64,000 bases of DNA. Source: AC-32 sp963755635. Lineage in GTDB: Bacteria > Actinomycetota > Thermoleophilia > Gaiellales > Gaiellaceae. A program made the position numbers and the translations under genes. This document shows positions 51,128 to 59,740 of this stretch, piece after piece. The first letter of the stretch is position 1, and each line of letters begins with the position of its first letter. The notes under the pieces are model-generated. The model was given only the letters and a program-made list of their open reading frames with translations. It did not search any database and was not told where the DNA came from. Where the stretch lies: NCBI GenBank assembly GCA_963755635.1, contig CAVWKS010000036.1, positions 434,001-498,000 on the forward strand, written 5' to 3'.

Positions 51128-51157
51128 TATCTATCCGGACCGCGGCGCGGCTGTCAA
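51128..51157 (-). promoter_or_regulatory. sigma-70-type promoter of the secreted protein gene
   Basis: On the minus strand, TTGACA (51152-51157) and TAGATA (51128-51133) with an 18-bp spacer, or ATAGAT with 17 bp. The start of transcription is expected near 51120, about 120 nt before the ATG. It lies just past the Lhr stop. Confidence 0.6.
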
Positions 51158-51162
51158 ACCGC

Positions 51163-54100
51163 TTACGGGCGCAGTACCGCCCGCCGCGGGCCGGCGACGA
51201 AGCCGGCCTCGAGCAGGAGCGGCATGATCTCGCTGTCGCCGACGGGCTCGCCGTCGAAGCGCTCGACCGCGAGGCGTTTCAGGCCTCTTTCGCGGACGTG
51301 CTCGACCAGGGCGGCCAGCGCCTCTCGCAGCCAGCCTTCCTCGGGGTCCCGTAGCGGGACGAGCGAGCGGCCGCCGCGCTCGACGAAGAGCGCCGCCTCG
51401 CCGCCGAGCAGCACGACCTGCGCGCCCGCGACTCGGGCAGCCCGCGCGCCCGATCGCTTCGGCCACGGCAGCGCGGCGCCGTAGGGCTGTGCGGGATCGG
51501 CCGCGGCCAGGACCAAGGGCTCCGCGTCCTCGCCCTCCTTCGGGCGCAGCTCGCGCAGCCGCTCGACGGCGCCGCCGAGCGCGAACTGCGCGCCGCCGAG
51601 TCCCTCGACGAAGTAGCCCCGCCGGCAGAGGCCGAGCGTCTCCAGCGAGCGCAGCTCCCCGTAGACCGCGCCGAACCCGCCCTGGATTCCCTCCCCGCGA
51701 ACGGCATCTCGCGTGACGATTCCGTGCCGCTCGAGCAGGAGCTCGGCGAGCGCGCGCCGGTCGGGGCCATGTCCGGGGTCAGACCCCGGACGTGTCCCGA
51801 AGAGCCGGCTCGCGAGCGACCAGCGGCCCTGGGTCGCGGTCACCTCGCCCGAGCGCCTGCGCGAGAAGCGGCGGGCGCGCGTCCGCTGCGACTGCGTCTT
51901 GTAGCGCCGCCCGGCGCGAAGCGGCGCCCAGGCGTCGTTCGTGACCTCTCCGGCCCAGACGAGATCCCAGAGCGCGGGCAGCGCCTCCTCGGCCTCGAGG
52001 CCGGTGTCGAGCAGCAGGTCGTGCCAGAAGAGCGCGCTCCGGCCGAGCGCGGCGCGCAGCCGCTCGTGCAGTTCTCGCTCGGGCCGGTCGGCGTGCGGCG
52101 GTGGGCCGAGCGCCGGCGCGTCCTCGCGGAAGTAGAGGGCCACGCGATCGAGCCCGGCGCCCGCCCAGACGACCTCGCCGGAGGCGCAGAGCGCGTCGAG
52201 CTGCTCCGGCCGGTAGCCGGGGACCCGGCGCGGCAGAACATCCGACTCCCAGAGGGAGACGGGCAACGCGAGACCCTGCAGCGGCACGAGCGCTTCTCGC
52301 AGCGAAGCGCGCCGACCGATCCCGTGCCAGCTCGGCAGGAACCGCCCGAAGGCCGCCTGCTCGACGGCCTCGACCTCCCGTCGCAACGCGGCCAGCGACG
52401 CGCGCCGCAGCCGTCGCAGCACCTCGGGATCGCACCACTCGCGCTCGGTGCCGTCCGGGCGCAGCTCGCCGCGGACGAGCTCGTCGCGGCGCTCGAGGTC
52501 CCGCAGGGCCGGCTCGACGTCGCGGCCGAAGCGCTCGTTCGCCTCGGCCGTCGTGAACGGCCCGCGTGACCGCGCGAAGCGGCGCACGAGAGACTCGAGC
52601 GGCGCGTCGTCGGCCTCGAGGAACACCTCCGGGAGGCCGCCCGGCGGCATCGCACCGACCGCGTCGCGGTAGCGGCCCGCGTCCTCGGCCGCGATCAGGC
52701 GCTCCTCGCCGGCGACGCGAACGATCACCGCGCGCCGCTCAGCGAGCAGCGGCTCGGCGAGGTCGTCCGGGTACTCGCCGGCGCGCAGGTCGCCGCGGCG
52801 GCGCAGCAGGTCGTGCAGCTCGTCCGGCGTCCGCGCGTCGCCGCGCAACCGCTCCTCGACCTCGGCGAGCGCGCCGGGGTCGATCAGGTCGCGCAGCTCT
52901 TCCTGCCCGAGCAGCTCCTTGAGCAGGTCGCGGTCGAGCGAGAGCGCCTGCGCGCGGCGCTCGGCGGCGGGCGTGTCGTCCTCGTACATGTAGTTCGCGA
53001 CGTAGTCGAAGAGGAGCGAGGCGGCATAGGGCGAGGCGGACGGCGTCTCGACGTCGACGAGGTCGATCTGCCGCGTCCGCAAGCCGGAGAGCAGGCGCTT
53101 GAGCGCTGGCAGGTCGAAGACGTCCTGGAGGCACTCGCGGTAGGTCTCGAGCACGACCGGGAACGCCGGGTAGCGGCGCGCGACCTGCAGGAGCGACTGC
53201 GCCTTGAGCCGCTGCTGCCAGAGCGGCGTGCGCTCGCCCGGCCGGCGTCGTGGGATCAGCAGCGCCCGCCCGGCGTTCTCGCGGAAGCGCGCGCCGAAGA
53301 GCGCGGTGTCGCCGAGTTCCTGGACGACCAGCTCCTCGACGGTCTCGGGGTCGAGCAGGACGTCGTCCACCGGCGGCGGCGCGTCGGCGTCGGGCAGGTG
53401 GATCGCGATCCCGTCGTCCGACCAGATCGCCTGCGTCTCGAGCCCGAGCGACTCGCGCAGCCGCGCGCCGAGCGCCAGCGCCCACGGCGCGTGCACGCGG
53501 CCGCCGAACGGGGTCAGGATGCAGAGCCGCCAGTCCCCGATCTCGTCTCGGAAGCGCTCCACCACGATGGTGCGATCCGAGGGGACGGCCGTGGTGGCGC
53601 CTTCTTGCTCGCGCAGGAAGGCCAGGAGGTTCTTCGCCGCCCGCTCGTCGAGCATGTGCTCTGCCTGAAGCCGTGCCATCGCCTTCTCGTCAGACAGGGC
53701 GACCAGCTCCCGCGAGGCCACGCCGATCGCCTCGCCGAGCTCGTAGGGCCTCCCCACGCCCTCGCCCTTCCAGAACGGCACCGCGCCCGGCACGCCCGGC
53801 GCCGGCGAGACGAGCACGCGGTCGCGCGTGATCTCCTCGATCCGCCACGTCGAGGCGCCCAGCAGGAACGTCTGCCCGGCCCGCGCCTCGTAGACCATCT
53901 CCTCGTCGAGCTCGCCGACCCGGCCGCCGCCGTCGACCAGGTGGACGCCGAAGAGGCCGCGGTCGGGGATCGTGCCCGCGTTCGTCACCGCCAGCCGCCG
54001 TGAGCCCTGCCTGCCGCGCACGACACCGGCGGTGCGATCCCAGACGACGCGCGCCCGCAGCTCGGCGAACTCGTCGGACGGGTAGCGGCCGTCGAGCATG

Positions 54101-55401
54101 TCGAGCACGTTCTCGAGCTGAACGCGCGAGAGGTCCGCGAACGGGTACGCGCCGCGGACGAGAGCATGCAGCTCGTCGACCGAGATCTCCTCGTCGGCGC
54201 AGACGGCGACGATCTGCTGAGCCAGGACGTCGAGCGGGTTGCGCGGGATCTGCGTCTCCTCGATCGCGCCGTCGAGCATCCGCCGCGCCACGACAGCCGA
54301 CTCGAGCAGGTCGGCGCGGAACTTCGGGAAGATCCGGCCCTTCGAGACCGCGCCCAGCTCGTGGCCGGCTCGGCCGACCCGCTGCAGCCCGCGTGCGACC
54401 GACTTCGGCGACTCGACCTGTACCACGAGGTCGACGGCGCCCATGTCGATCCCGAGCTCCAGCGACGAGGTCGCGACCAGGCAGGGAATCTCGCCCTTCT
54501 TGAGCAGCTCCTCGACCTCGACCCGCTGCTCGCGGGCGAGCGAGCCGTGGTGGGCGCGCGCGATCTCTTCCTCCGCGAGATCGTTCAGGCGCAGCGCAAG
54601 CCGCTCCGCCAGGCGCCGGTTGTTGACGAACACGATCGTCGAGCGGTGGGAGCGGACGAGCTCGAGCAGCTCCGGGTAAATCGACGGCCAGATCGACTGC
54701 TGCTCCTCAGGCTCGCGCATGTCGTCGAGCGGGACGACCACGCGCAGGTCGAGCTCCTTCGCGCGGCCGGCATCGACGAGCTCGATCTCGCGCCCGCCGG
54801 AGACGAAACGGCCGATCTCCTCGAGCGGCCGCTGCGTCGCGGAGAGCCCGATGCGCTGAACCGGCTCGCCGACCAGGTGCTGCAGGCGCTCGAGCGAGAG
54901 CGCGAGGTGTGCGCCGCGCTTGGTGCCGGCGACGGCGTGCACCTCGTCGACGATCACGGTCTCGACCGACCTCAGGTTCTCGCGCGCCCGTGACGTCAGC
55001 AGCAGAAAGAGCGACTCTGGGGTCGTGATCAGGATGTCCGGCGGGCGGCGGAGCATCGCCGCGCGCTCCTTCTGCGAGGTGTCGCCCGTGCGGACGCCGA
55101 CGCTGAGCTCGGAGCGCAGGCCGGCGAGCGGCCCGCGCAGGTTGCGCTCGATGTCGTAGTTGAGCGCTTTCAGCGGCGAGATGTACAGCAGGCGCAGCCC
55201 CTCGCCCGGCCGCGGGTTGAGGCGGTCGATCCCGTAGAGGAAGGCCGCGAGGGTCTTGCCCGAGCCGGTCGGCGCCTGAATCAGCGTGTGCCCGCCGCGA
55301 GCGATCGCCGGCCAGCCGAGCGCCTGAGCCGGAGTCGGCTCCGCGAACGCGGCCTCGAACCAGGCTCGGGTCTCGGCCGAGAAGACGTCGAGCGGGCTCA
55401 C
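51163..55401 (-). CDS. lhr: Lhr-family superfamily 2 helicase
   Basis: A 1412-residue long-form Lhr helicase for DNA repair. Motor motifs: Walker A QAPTGSGKTLAAFLYGID, YISPLKALNYDIERN, ITTPESLFLLLTS, DEVH in VIVDEVHAVAGTKRG, IGLSATQRPLEEI, VFVNNRRLAERLALRL, ATSSLELGIDMGAVDLV and QRVGRAGHELG. Winged-helix, Lhr core and long C-terminal helical domains follow. GTG 55399-55401 overlaps the HIT-protein stop (GTGA). Near residue 1205 a palindromic repeat adds TRPGSDPGHGP in frame. The last 300 residues are Ala/Glu/Arg-rich and less conserved. Confidence 0.93.
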   Translation of the reverse strand: MSPLDVFSAETRAWFEAAFAEPTPAQALGWPAIARGGHTLIQAPTGSGKTLAAFLYGIDRLNPRPGEGLRLLYISPLKALNYDIERNLRGPLAGLRSELSVGVRTGDTSQKERAAMLRRPPDILITTPESLFLLLTSRARENLRSVETVIVDEVHAVAGTKRGAHLALSLERLQHLVGEPVQRIGLSATQRPLEEIGRFVSGGREIELVDAGRAKELDLRVVVPLDDMREPEEQQSIWPSIYPELLELVRSHRSTIVFVNNRRLAERLALRLNDLAEEEIARAHHGSLAREQRVEVEELLKKGEIPCLVATSSLELGIDMGAVDLVVQVESPKSVARGLQRVGRAGHELGAVSKGRIFPKFRADLLESAVVARRMLDGAIEETQIPRNPLDVLAQQIVAVCADEEISVDELHALVRGAYPFADLSRVQLENVLDMLDGRYPSDEFAELRARVVWDRTAGVVRGRQGSRRLAVTNAGTIPDRGLFGVHLVDGGGRVGELDEEMVYEARAGQTFLLGASTWRIEEITRDRVLVSPAPGVPGAVPFWKGEGVGRPYELGEAIGVASRELVALSDEKAMARLQAEHMLDERAAKNLLAFLREQEGATTAVPSDRTIVVERFRDEIGDWRLCILTPFGGRVHAPWALALGARLRESLGLETQAIWSDDGIAIHLPDADAPPPVDDVLLDPETVEELVVQELGDTALFGARFRENAGRALLIPRRRPGERTPLWQQRLKAQSLLQVARRYPAFPVVLETYRECLQDVFDLPALKRLLSGLRTRQIDLVDVETPSASPYAASLLFDYVANYMYEDDTPAAERRAQALSLDRDLLKELLGQEELRDLIDPGALAEVEERLRGDARTPDELHDLLRRRGDLRAGEYPDDLAEPLLAERRAVIVRVAGEERLIAAEDAGRYRDAVGAMPPGGLPEVFLEADDAPLESLVRRFARSRGPFTTAEANERFGRDVEPALRDLERRDELVRGELRPDGTEREWCDPEVLRRLRRASLAALRREVEAVEQAAFGRFLPSWHGIGRRASLREALVPLQGLALPVSLWESDVLPRRVPGYRPEQLDALCASGEVVWAGAGLDRVALYFREDAPALGPPPHADRPERELHERLRAALGRSALFWHDLLLDTGLEAEEALPALWDLVWAGEVTNDAWAPLRAGRRYKTQSQRTRARRFSRRRSGEVTATQGRWSLASRLFGTRPGSDPGHGPDRRALAELLLERHGIVTRDAVRGEGIQGGFGAVYGELRSLETLGLCRRGYFVEGLGGAQFALGGAVERLRELRPKEGEDAEPLVLAAADPAQPYGAALPWPKRSGARAARVAGAQVVLLGGEAALFVERGGRSLVPLRDPEEGWLREALAALVEHVRERGLKRLAVERFDGEPVGDSEIMPLLLEAGFVAGPRRAVLRP
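51771..51791. repeat. REP-like palindrome inside lhr
   Basis: GTCCGGGGTC (51771-51780), a single A, then GACCCCGGAC (51782-51791): a perfect 10-bp inverted repeat with a 1-nt centre. It encodes PGSDPGHGP-like residues in frame within the helicase C-terminal part, at a linker just before LAELLLERHGIVTR. Palindromes of this type recur as dispersed repeats in related genomes, from memory. Confidence 0.7.
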
Positions 55402-55850
55402 GAGCGGAGCGCCTCCAGGTCGGCCCGGAACTGCTCGTCATCCTGCAGCCCGCGCTCGCCTTCAGGGTGCGGGAACGGCCAGCCGGGCTTCGGGTCGTCT
55501 GCGTAACGCGGCATCACGTGCGTGTGCAGATGAGGCAGCGAGTTGCCCAGGATGTCGTAATTGAGCTTGACCGGCTGGAGGTGGAGCTCGAGGCGCCGGC
55601 CCGCTTCGAGCAGCTCGACCCAGTACTGCGTTGCTTCCTCGCGAGAGAGCTCGGTCGGCTCGGCGACGTGCCGCCCGCGCCAGATCACGACGGTGTAGCC
55701 GCGCTGCAGGTTCTCCCTCTGCAGGTACGCGTCGGCGACCTCGCCGGCGAAGAAGCGCGCGCCGTACTCGGTCTCCTCGGGCCGGCCCTGGGCGCACATC
55801 GGGCAGCCCTCGCCACGCTTCAGCTCGTAGAAGGACTTTGGCCACTCCAC
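55398..55850 (-). CDS. HIT family protein
   Basis: A 150-residue histidine-triad protein, a nucleotide hydrolase or transferase fold. The triad is LPHLHTHVMPRYADDP. An N-terminal Cys pair (GCPMC) could bind zinc. LNYDILGNSLPHLH and GYTVVIWRGRHVAEPTELS are also typical. Start GTG 55848-55850. Its stop overlaps the Lhr start by 4 nt, and it is divergent, by 28 nt, from a second HIT-fold gene. Confidence 0.9.
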   Translation of the reverse strand: MEWPKSFYELKRGEGCPMCAQGRPEETEYGARFFAGEVADAYLQRENLQRGYTVVIWRGRHVAEPTELSREEATQYWVELLEAGRRLELHLQPVKLNYDILGNSLPHLHTHVMPRYADDPKPGWPFPHPEGERGLQDDEQFRADLEALRS

Positions 55851-55878
55851 GCAGCCGACGTTAGCATCGACCGCGCGG

Positions 55879-56439
55879 ATGCCAGAGACGCCCGAACAGT
55901 TCTACGAGCGCGCCAAAGACGGGCTGCGGATGCCGCCTCTCGAGGAGTGGGAAACCTTCCCGTTCGACGGCGCCGACCGGCCACGCACCTTGCAGCCGCC
56001 CGCCGAGGACGAGAAGACGCGGCACGGCGAGGGCGGTGTCGACTGCCGCGCGTGCGGCAGGGTCTCGGACGACCTGATCTGGGAGGACGAGCGCTGGCAG
56101 CTGATCGCGATCGGGCCGACGGGGCTGCCGCTCGTCTTGATCCTCGAGCCGAAGGAGCACTACGACATCGAGACGCTCCCGGCCGAGCTCGCGGCCGAGC
56201 TGGGCCCGCTGATGCAGCGCATCGAGCGAGCGATCCGGGAGGCGGGCGGCATCGGCCGCGTGCACATCGGGCGCTGGGGGGAGGGCAGCGAGCACCTGCA
56301 CTGGTGGTTCATGGGACGCCCTGCCCGCATGCGGCAGCTGAGCGACAGCTTCGCGGCGATCTGGGACGACATTCTCCCGCCCGTGCCCGACGACGTCTGG
56401 CGGGCAAGCCTGGCCAAGGTCGTCGCCGCGCTCGGGTGA
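55879..56439 (+). CDS. HIT-like fold protein
   Basis: A 186-residue protein. The end of the core, GRVHIGRWGEGSEHLHWWFM, carries a H-x-H pair in the place of the HIT triad, after a Cys-containing VDCRACGRVSDDLIWEDERW and LVLILEPKEHYDIETLP, the pattern of HIT superfamily strands. The catalytic middle His differs from classical HIT proteins. The GTG of the next gene overlaps its stop (GTGA). Function unknown. Confidence 0.72.
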   Translation: MPETPEQFYERAKDGLRMPPLEEWETFPFDGADRPRTLQPPAEDEKTRHGEGGVDCRACGRVSDDLIWEDERWQLIAIGPTGLPLVLILEPKEHYDIETLPAELAAELGPLMQRIERAIREAGGIGRVHIGRWGEGSEHLHWWFMGRPARMRQLSDSFAAIWDDILPPVPDDVWRASLAKVVAALG

Positions 56440-56960
56440 AGCGCGTGAACGTCAAGGGCACCTCGGGCTCGGGAAAGACGACGTTCGCGCAGGAGCTGGC
56501 CCGGCACCTCGACCTGCCGTACATCGAGCTCGACGCGCTCCACTGGCAGGTGCCGGGCTGGATCGAGCCGACCGACGAGGACTTCCGGGCGAGCGTTCGC
56601 GAAGCACTCCACCAGCACCCGGACGGCTGGGTCGTCGACGGCAACTACGACAGCAAGCTCGGCGACCTCGTGCTCGGGCAGGCCGACACCATCGTCTGGC
56701 TCGACCTTCCGCTGCGGGTCAAGCTACGGCGGCTGTGGCGTCGCACCCTGGTGCGGATCCGCGACCAGGTCGAGCTCTGGGAAAGCAACCGCGAAACGTG
56801 GCGCGACGCTTTCTTCAGCCGCGAGTCCCTCTTCCTGTGGATGCTGAAGACACACGTGCGGCACCGGCGGGAGTGGCCGCGGCGCTTCGAAGGCGACCCG
56901 CGCTTCGTGCGCTTACGCTCGGTTGAGGAGGCTCGCCAATGGCTCGATTCGACGTCCTGA
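56436..56960 (+). CDS. P-loop kinase-like protein (AAA/topology modulation protein type)
   Basis: A 174-residue P-loop protein beginning at GTG 56436. Walker A GTSGSGKTTFAQELARHL, then the family pattern LPYIELDALHWQVPGW, a DGNYDSKLGDLVLGQADTIV strand and VWLDLPLRVKLRRLWRRT. This architecture is the small-kinase type often named FlaR or topology modulation protein, with unknown substrate. Its 3' end overlaps the GMC oxidoreductase by 22 nt. Confidence 0.82.
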   Translation: MKRVNVKGTSGSGKTTFAQELARHLDLPYIELDALHWQVPGWIEPTDEDFRASVREALHQHPDGWVVDGNYDSKLGDLVLGQADTIVWLDLPLRVKLRRLWRRTLVRIRDQVELWESNRETWRDAFFSRESLFLWMLKTHVRHRREWPRRFEGDPRFVRLRSVEEARQWLDSTS

Positions 56961-58273
56961 TCCTCGGCGCCGGCGCGGCCGGCTGCGCGCTGGCCGGGCG
57001 ACTGAGCGAGAACGCTGACCGCAGCGTCTGCCTCGTCGAAGCCGGGCCGGACTACGGCCACTTCTCGGAAGGCCGCTGGCCCGACGACATCCTCGACCCG
57101 CGCTGGCTCGCGCTCGAGTCGCACCTCTGGGAGCGCGACGACGAGGAGGACCGCTCGCAGTCGCGAGCGCGCGTCCTGGGCGGCTGCTCGGCCCACAACG
57201 CGTGCGTCGTGCTCGAGGGCGCACCGTCGGACTACGAGTGGGGCGAAGGCTGGTCGTGCGAGTCGTTCGCGCCGTACCTGAAGCGCGCCGCCGAGACGCT
57301 GCAGACACACGTGCTCGCCGACGAGGAGCTGACGCCCTGGCACCGCGCGTTCCGGAATGCGGGCGGCGAGGACTCGATCGTCCACCCGGTCAACATCGTC
57401 GACGGCGTTCGCTGGAACTCCGGCTTCGCCTACGTCGACCCAGCGCGCGGGCGCGAGAACCTGACGATCCTCGGCGACACGCTCGTCGATCGCGTGCTGG
57501 TGGACGACGTCCGCGCCACCGGCGCCGTCGCGGGCGGCCAGGAGCTGGAGGCCGACACCATCGTCGTCTCCGCCGGCGCGTACGGCTCGCCGGGAATCCT
57601 GCTCCGCAGCGGGATCGGCCCCGACGGCAAGGTCACGGAGCTGCCCGTCGGCGAGGGGCTGGTCGACCACGTGGGCACGGGCGCCGCCTGGGAACCGACG
57701 GAACGGCTGCTCTCCGAGACCGCGGCGCACGAGGCGGAGCACGGGCTCTACATGGGCCAGGTGACCGTCGCCGGCCGCAGCCGCTCATGCCCGCCCGGGG
57801 TACGCGATCTGTTCATGTTCCCGGCACTCGACATCGGGCCCGAGATCAGCGGCGCCGCCTTCGCGATGAAGCCGCTCTCGCGCGGGTCGGTGCGGCTGAC
57901 AGCGCCGGAGCCCGAGGCGCCGCTCGCGATCGATCACGGCTTTCTGCGTGACCAGCGCGACGTCGAGGTGCTAACGGAGGCGTTCGAGCGGCTGCGCGAG
58001 CTGGCGGGAAGCGAAGCCGTCAGCCCGTACGCGGCACGCGAGGTGCGGCCCGGGCGCGAGGTCGGCGCCGAGGAGCACGTGCGCGCGACGGCGCGCGGCT
58101 TCTTCCATCCGGTCGCGACCTGCGCGATCGGGCCTGTGCTCGACGAGCACTGCCGCGTGCACGGCTTCGAGAACCTCTTCGTCGTGGACGCCTCGGCGAT
58201 CCCGGAGATCCCGAGCGCGAACACGAACCTGACGACGATCGCGCTGGCCGAACGGGCCGCGGAGTGGCTCTAG
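56939..58273 (+). CDS. GMC family FAD oxidoreductase
   Basis: A 444-residue glucose-methanol-choline oxidoreductase, short for the family (usually 500-600). FAD-binding ILGAGAAGCALAGRLSEN, GGCSAHNACVVLEGAPSDYE (GMC signature 1 region), SAGAYGSPGILLRSGIGP (signature 2) and the catalytic His and Asn in FFHPVATCAIG and PSANTNLTTIALAERAA. The substrate-binding domain is reduced, so a small alcohol is likely. Third gene of an overlapping set after the HIT-like and P-loop genes. Confidence 0.9.
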   Translation: MARFDVLILGAGAAGCALAGRLSENADRSVCLVEAGPDYGHFSEGRWPDDILDPRWLALESHLWERDDEEDRSQSRARVLGGCSAHNACVVLEGAPSDYEWGEGWSCESFAPYLKRAAETLQTHVLADEELTPWHRAFRNAGGEDSIVHPVNIVDGVRWNSGFAYVDPARGRENLTILGDTLVDRVLVDDVRATGAVAGGQELEADTIVVSAGAYGSPGILLRSGIGPDGKVTELPVGEGLVDHVGTGAAWEPTERLLSETAAHEAEHGLYMGQVTVAGRSRSCPPGVRDLFMFPALDIGPEISGAAFAMKPLSRGSVRLTAPEPEAPLAIDHGFLRDQRDVEVLTEAFERLRELAGSEAVSPYAAREVRPGREVGAEEHVRATARGFFHPVATCAIGPVLDEHCRVHGFENLFVVDASAIPEIPSANTNLTTIALAERAAEWL

Positions 58274-58278
58274 GAGGG

Positions 58279-58731
58279 TCAGGCGGGGATCGTGGCGAAG
58301 TCCGCCTCGAGGTGCGCCCGGTCCTCTTCGTCGGCGATCTGGGCGAGAGCCGTGCGGCCCAGCTCGACGTGGCTCCTTGCCTCATCGCCGTCACCTGCCG
58401 TCGCGTATGCGCGCGCGAGCGCCTCGTGGGCTGCCGCGAGATCCCAGTCGTCCATCTCCTCCGGCGCGGATTCGACTAGCTCGAGGCAGCGGCGCGCGTG
58501 CCGCAACGCCGGCTCGGCGAGGCCGAGGACGGTGTAGACCCGAGAGCACTGCCACTCGCTACGCGCGCGATTGGCCTGCGTCCCGACCTGGAGCCAGTGG
58601 TACGCCGACGCGTGGGCGCAGTGCACCAGCTCGTCGTCTTCCGCACGCGTCCGGTCGCTCTTCCTCATTAGCGTCCACGTCTTGTTGAAGAGCTCGACCC
58701 CGAGCCGGCGGTGATCCGTTTCCGCGTTCAC
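58279..58731 (-). CDS. TPR-like helical protein
   Basis: A 150-residue all-helical protein: DELVHCAHASAYHWLQVG, SRVYTVLGLAEPALRHARRC, LAAAHEALARAYATAGDGDE, repeating in a way similar to tetratricopeptide helices. GTG 58729-58731 gives the first helix at once; a longer frame upstream overlaps the divergent glycosylase. It may serve as a protein-binding scaffold. Only 24 bp separate it from the glycosylase start. Confidence 0.7.
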   Translation of the reverse strand: MNAETDHRRLGVELFNKTWTLMRKSDRTRAEDDELVHCAHASAYHWLQVGTQANRARSEWQCSRVYTVLGLAEPALRHARRCLELVESAPEEMDDWDLAAAHEALARAYATAGDGDEARSHVELGRTALAQIADEEDRAHLEADFATIPA

Positions 58732-58755
58732 GGGCCGAAGTGTAGGGTGTCGCCG

Positions 58756-59325
58756 ATGGCCGTCTCGGCTCCCGATCGCCTCCATTTCACCGGGAACGAC
58801 GAGGCCGACGAGCTGCTCGCGCACGACCCGTTCGCGCTGCTCATGGGCTTCGCGCTCGACCAGCAGGTGCCTGTGCAGACCGCGTTCCAGGGGCCGCTGA
58901 AGCTGAAGCAGCGCCTCGGCACACTCGACCCCGGCAAGATCGCTGCCACCGACCCCGGCCGGCTGGAGACGATCTTCCGCGAGACTCCCGCAATCCACCG
59001 CTTCCCCGGCAACATGGCACGTCGGGTCCAGGATCTGGCAACGGTCGTGACCGAGGACTACAGCGGCGACGCGCGCCGGGTCTGGAGTGAGGCATCCGAC
59101 GGGGCCGATCTCCGCAAACGGATCTCCGAGCTGCCCGGCTTCGGGGAAATGAAGATCAAGGCCCTGGGCGCCGTCCTCTGGAAGCGCTTCGGGGTTGCTG
59201 CCGCCGAAGAGCTCGATCCGGGCCATCCCACACTCGGCGATGTGGACTCGGCGCAGGCACTCGAGGAGTACCAGGCGAAGAAGCGGGCCCACAAAGCCAA
59301 GATGCGCGCTGAACGCCCGTCCTAG
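58756..59325 (+). CDS. HhH-GPD superfamily base-excision repair protein
   Basis: A 189-residue protein of the helix-hairpin-helix DNA glycosylase type found in actinobacteria. Seen are LMGFALDQQVPVQTAFQGP and, in the hairpin, RKRISELPGFGEMKIKALGA followed by VLWKRFG. The usual GPD Asp is less clear, in SGDARRVWSEASDG, so the catalytic type is uncertain. ATG 58756 begins MAVSAPDRLHFTGN. The start of the NUDIX gene overlaps its end. Confidence 0.8.
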   Translation: MAVSAPDRLHFTGNDEADELLAHDPFALLMGFALDQQVPVQTAFQGPLKLKQRLGTLDPGKIAATDPGRLETIFRETPAIHRFPGNMARRVQDLATVVTEDYSGDARRVWSEASDGADLRKRISELPGFGEMKIKALGAVLWKRFGVAAAEELDPGHPTLGDVDSAQALEEYQAKKRAHKAKMRAERPS

Positions 59326-59713
59326 GGTCGTCGTCTACGTCACGCGCGAGCGAGCCGGCGGCGGCGGCTCCGAGCTGCTCGTGTTCGACATCCTCGACGA
59401 GCCCGACTTTGTGGCGGTGGTACCCGGTGGACGGGTCGAGCCGGGCGAGACGATCGCCGAGACGGCTGTCCGCGAGCTTGCCGAGGAGACCGGGCTCGAG
59501 ATCCGAGTCGAGCGGGAGCTCGGAGTGCTGGAGCAAGAGAGCTGGCGCGTTCCAGGCGTCCGGGACGAGAATCACTTCGTCCACGCTGTCCCGACAGCCG
59601 CGACGGAGGACGAGTGGGTGCACGAAGGCGCCCTCCGCTGCCGCTGGATCCCGGTGCTCGCGGGCATGTCCGTCTACGGCGAGCACGGCGCGTTCCTCGA
59701 CCGGCTTCTGTGA
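59309..59713 (+). CDS. NUDIX hydrolase
   Basis: About 134 residues. The Nudix box is intact: GGRVEPGETIAETAVRELAE then ETGLEI, matching GX5EX7REUXEEXGU. Flanking strands (VVVYVTRERAGGGGSELLVF and CRWIPVLAGMSV) fit the fold. No ATG, GTG or TTG lies close to the N-terminus; CTG 59309-59311 gives LNARPRVVVYVTRE. The nearest standard start, ATG 59240, would add an Arg-rich shadow of the previous gene. It sanitises or hydrolyses an unknown nucleoside diphosphate derivative. Confidence 0.83.
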   Translation: MNARPRVVVYVTRERAGGGGSELLVFDILDEPDFVAVVPGGRVEPGETIAETAVRELAEETGLEIRVERELGVLEQESWRVPGVRDENHFVHAVPTAATEDEWVHEGALRCRWIPVLAGMSVYGEHGAFLDRLL

Positions 59714-59740
59714 CGGAGCTTGCCCGCCGATAGAGCGGTC

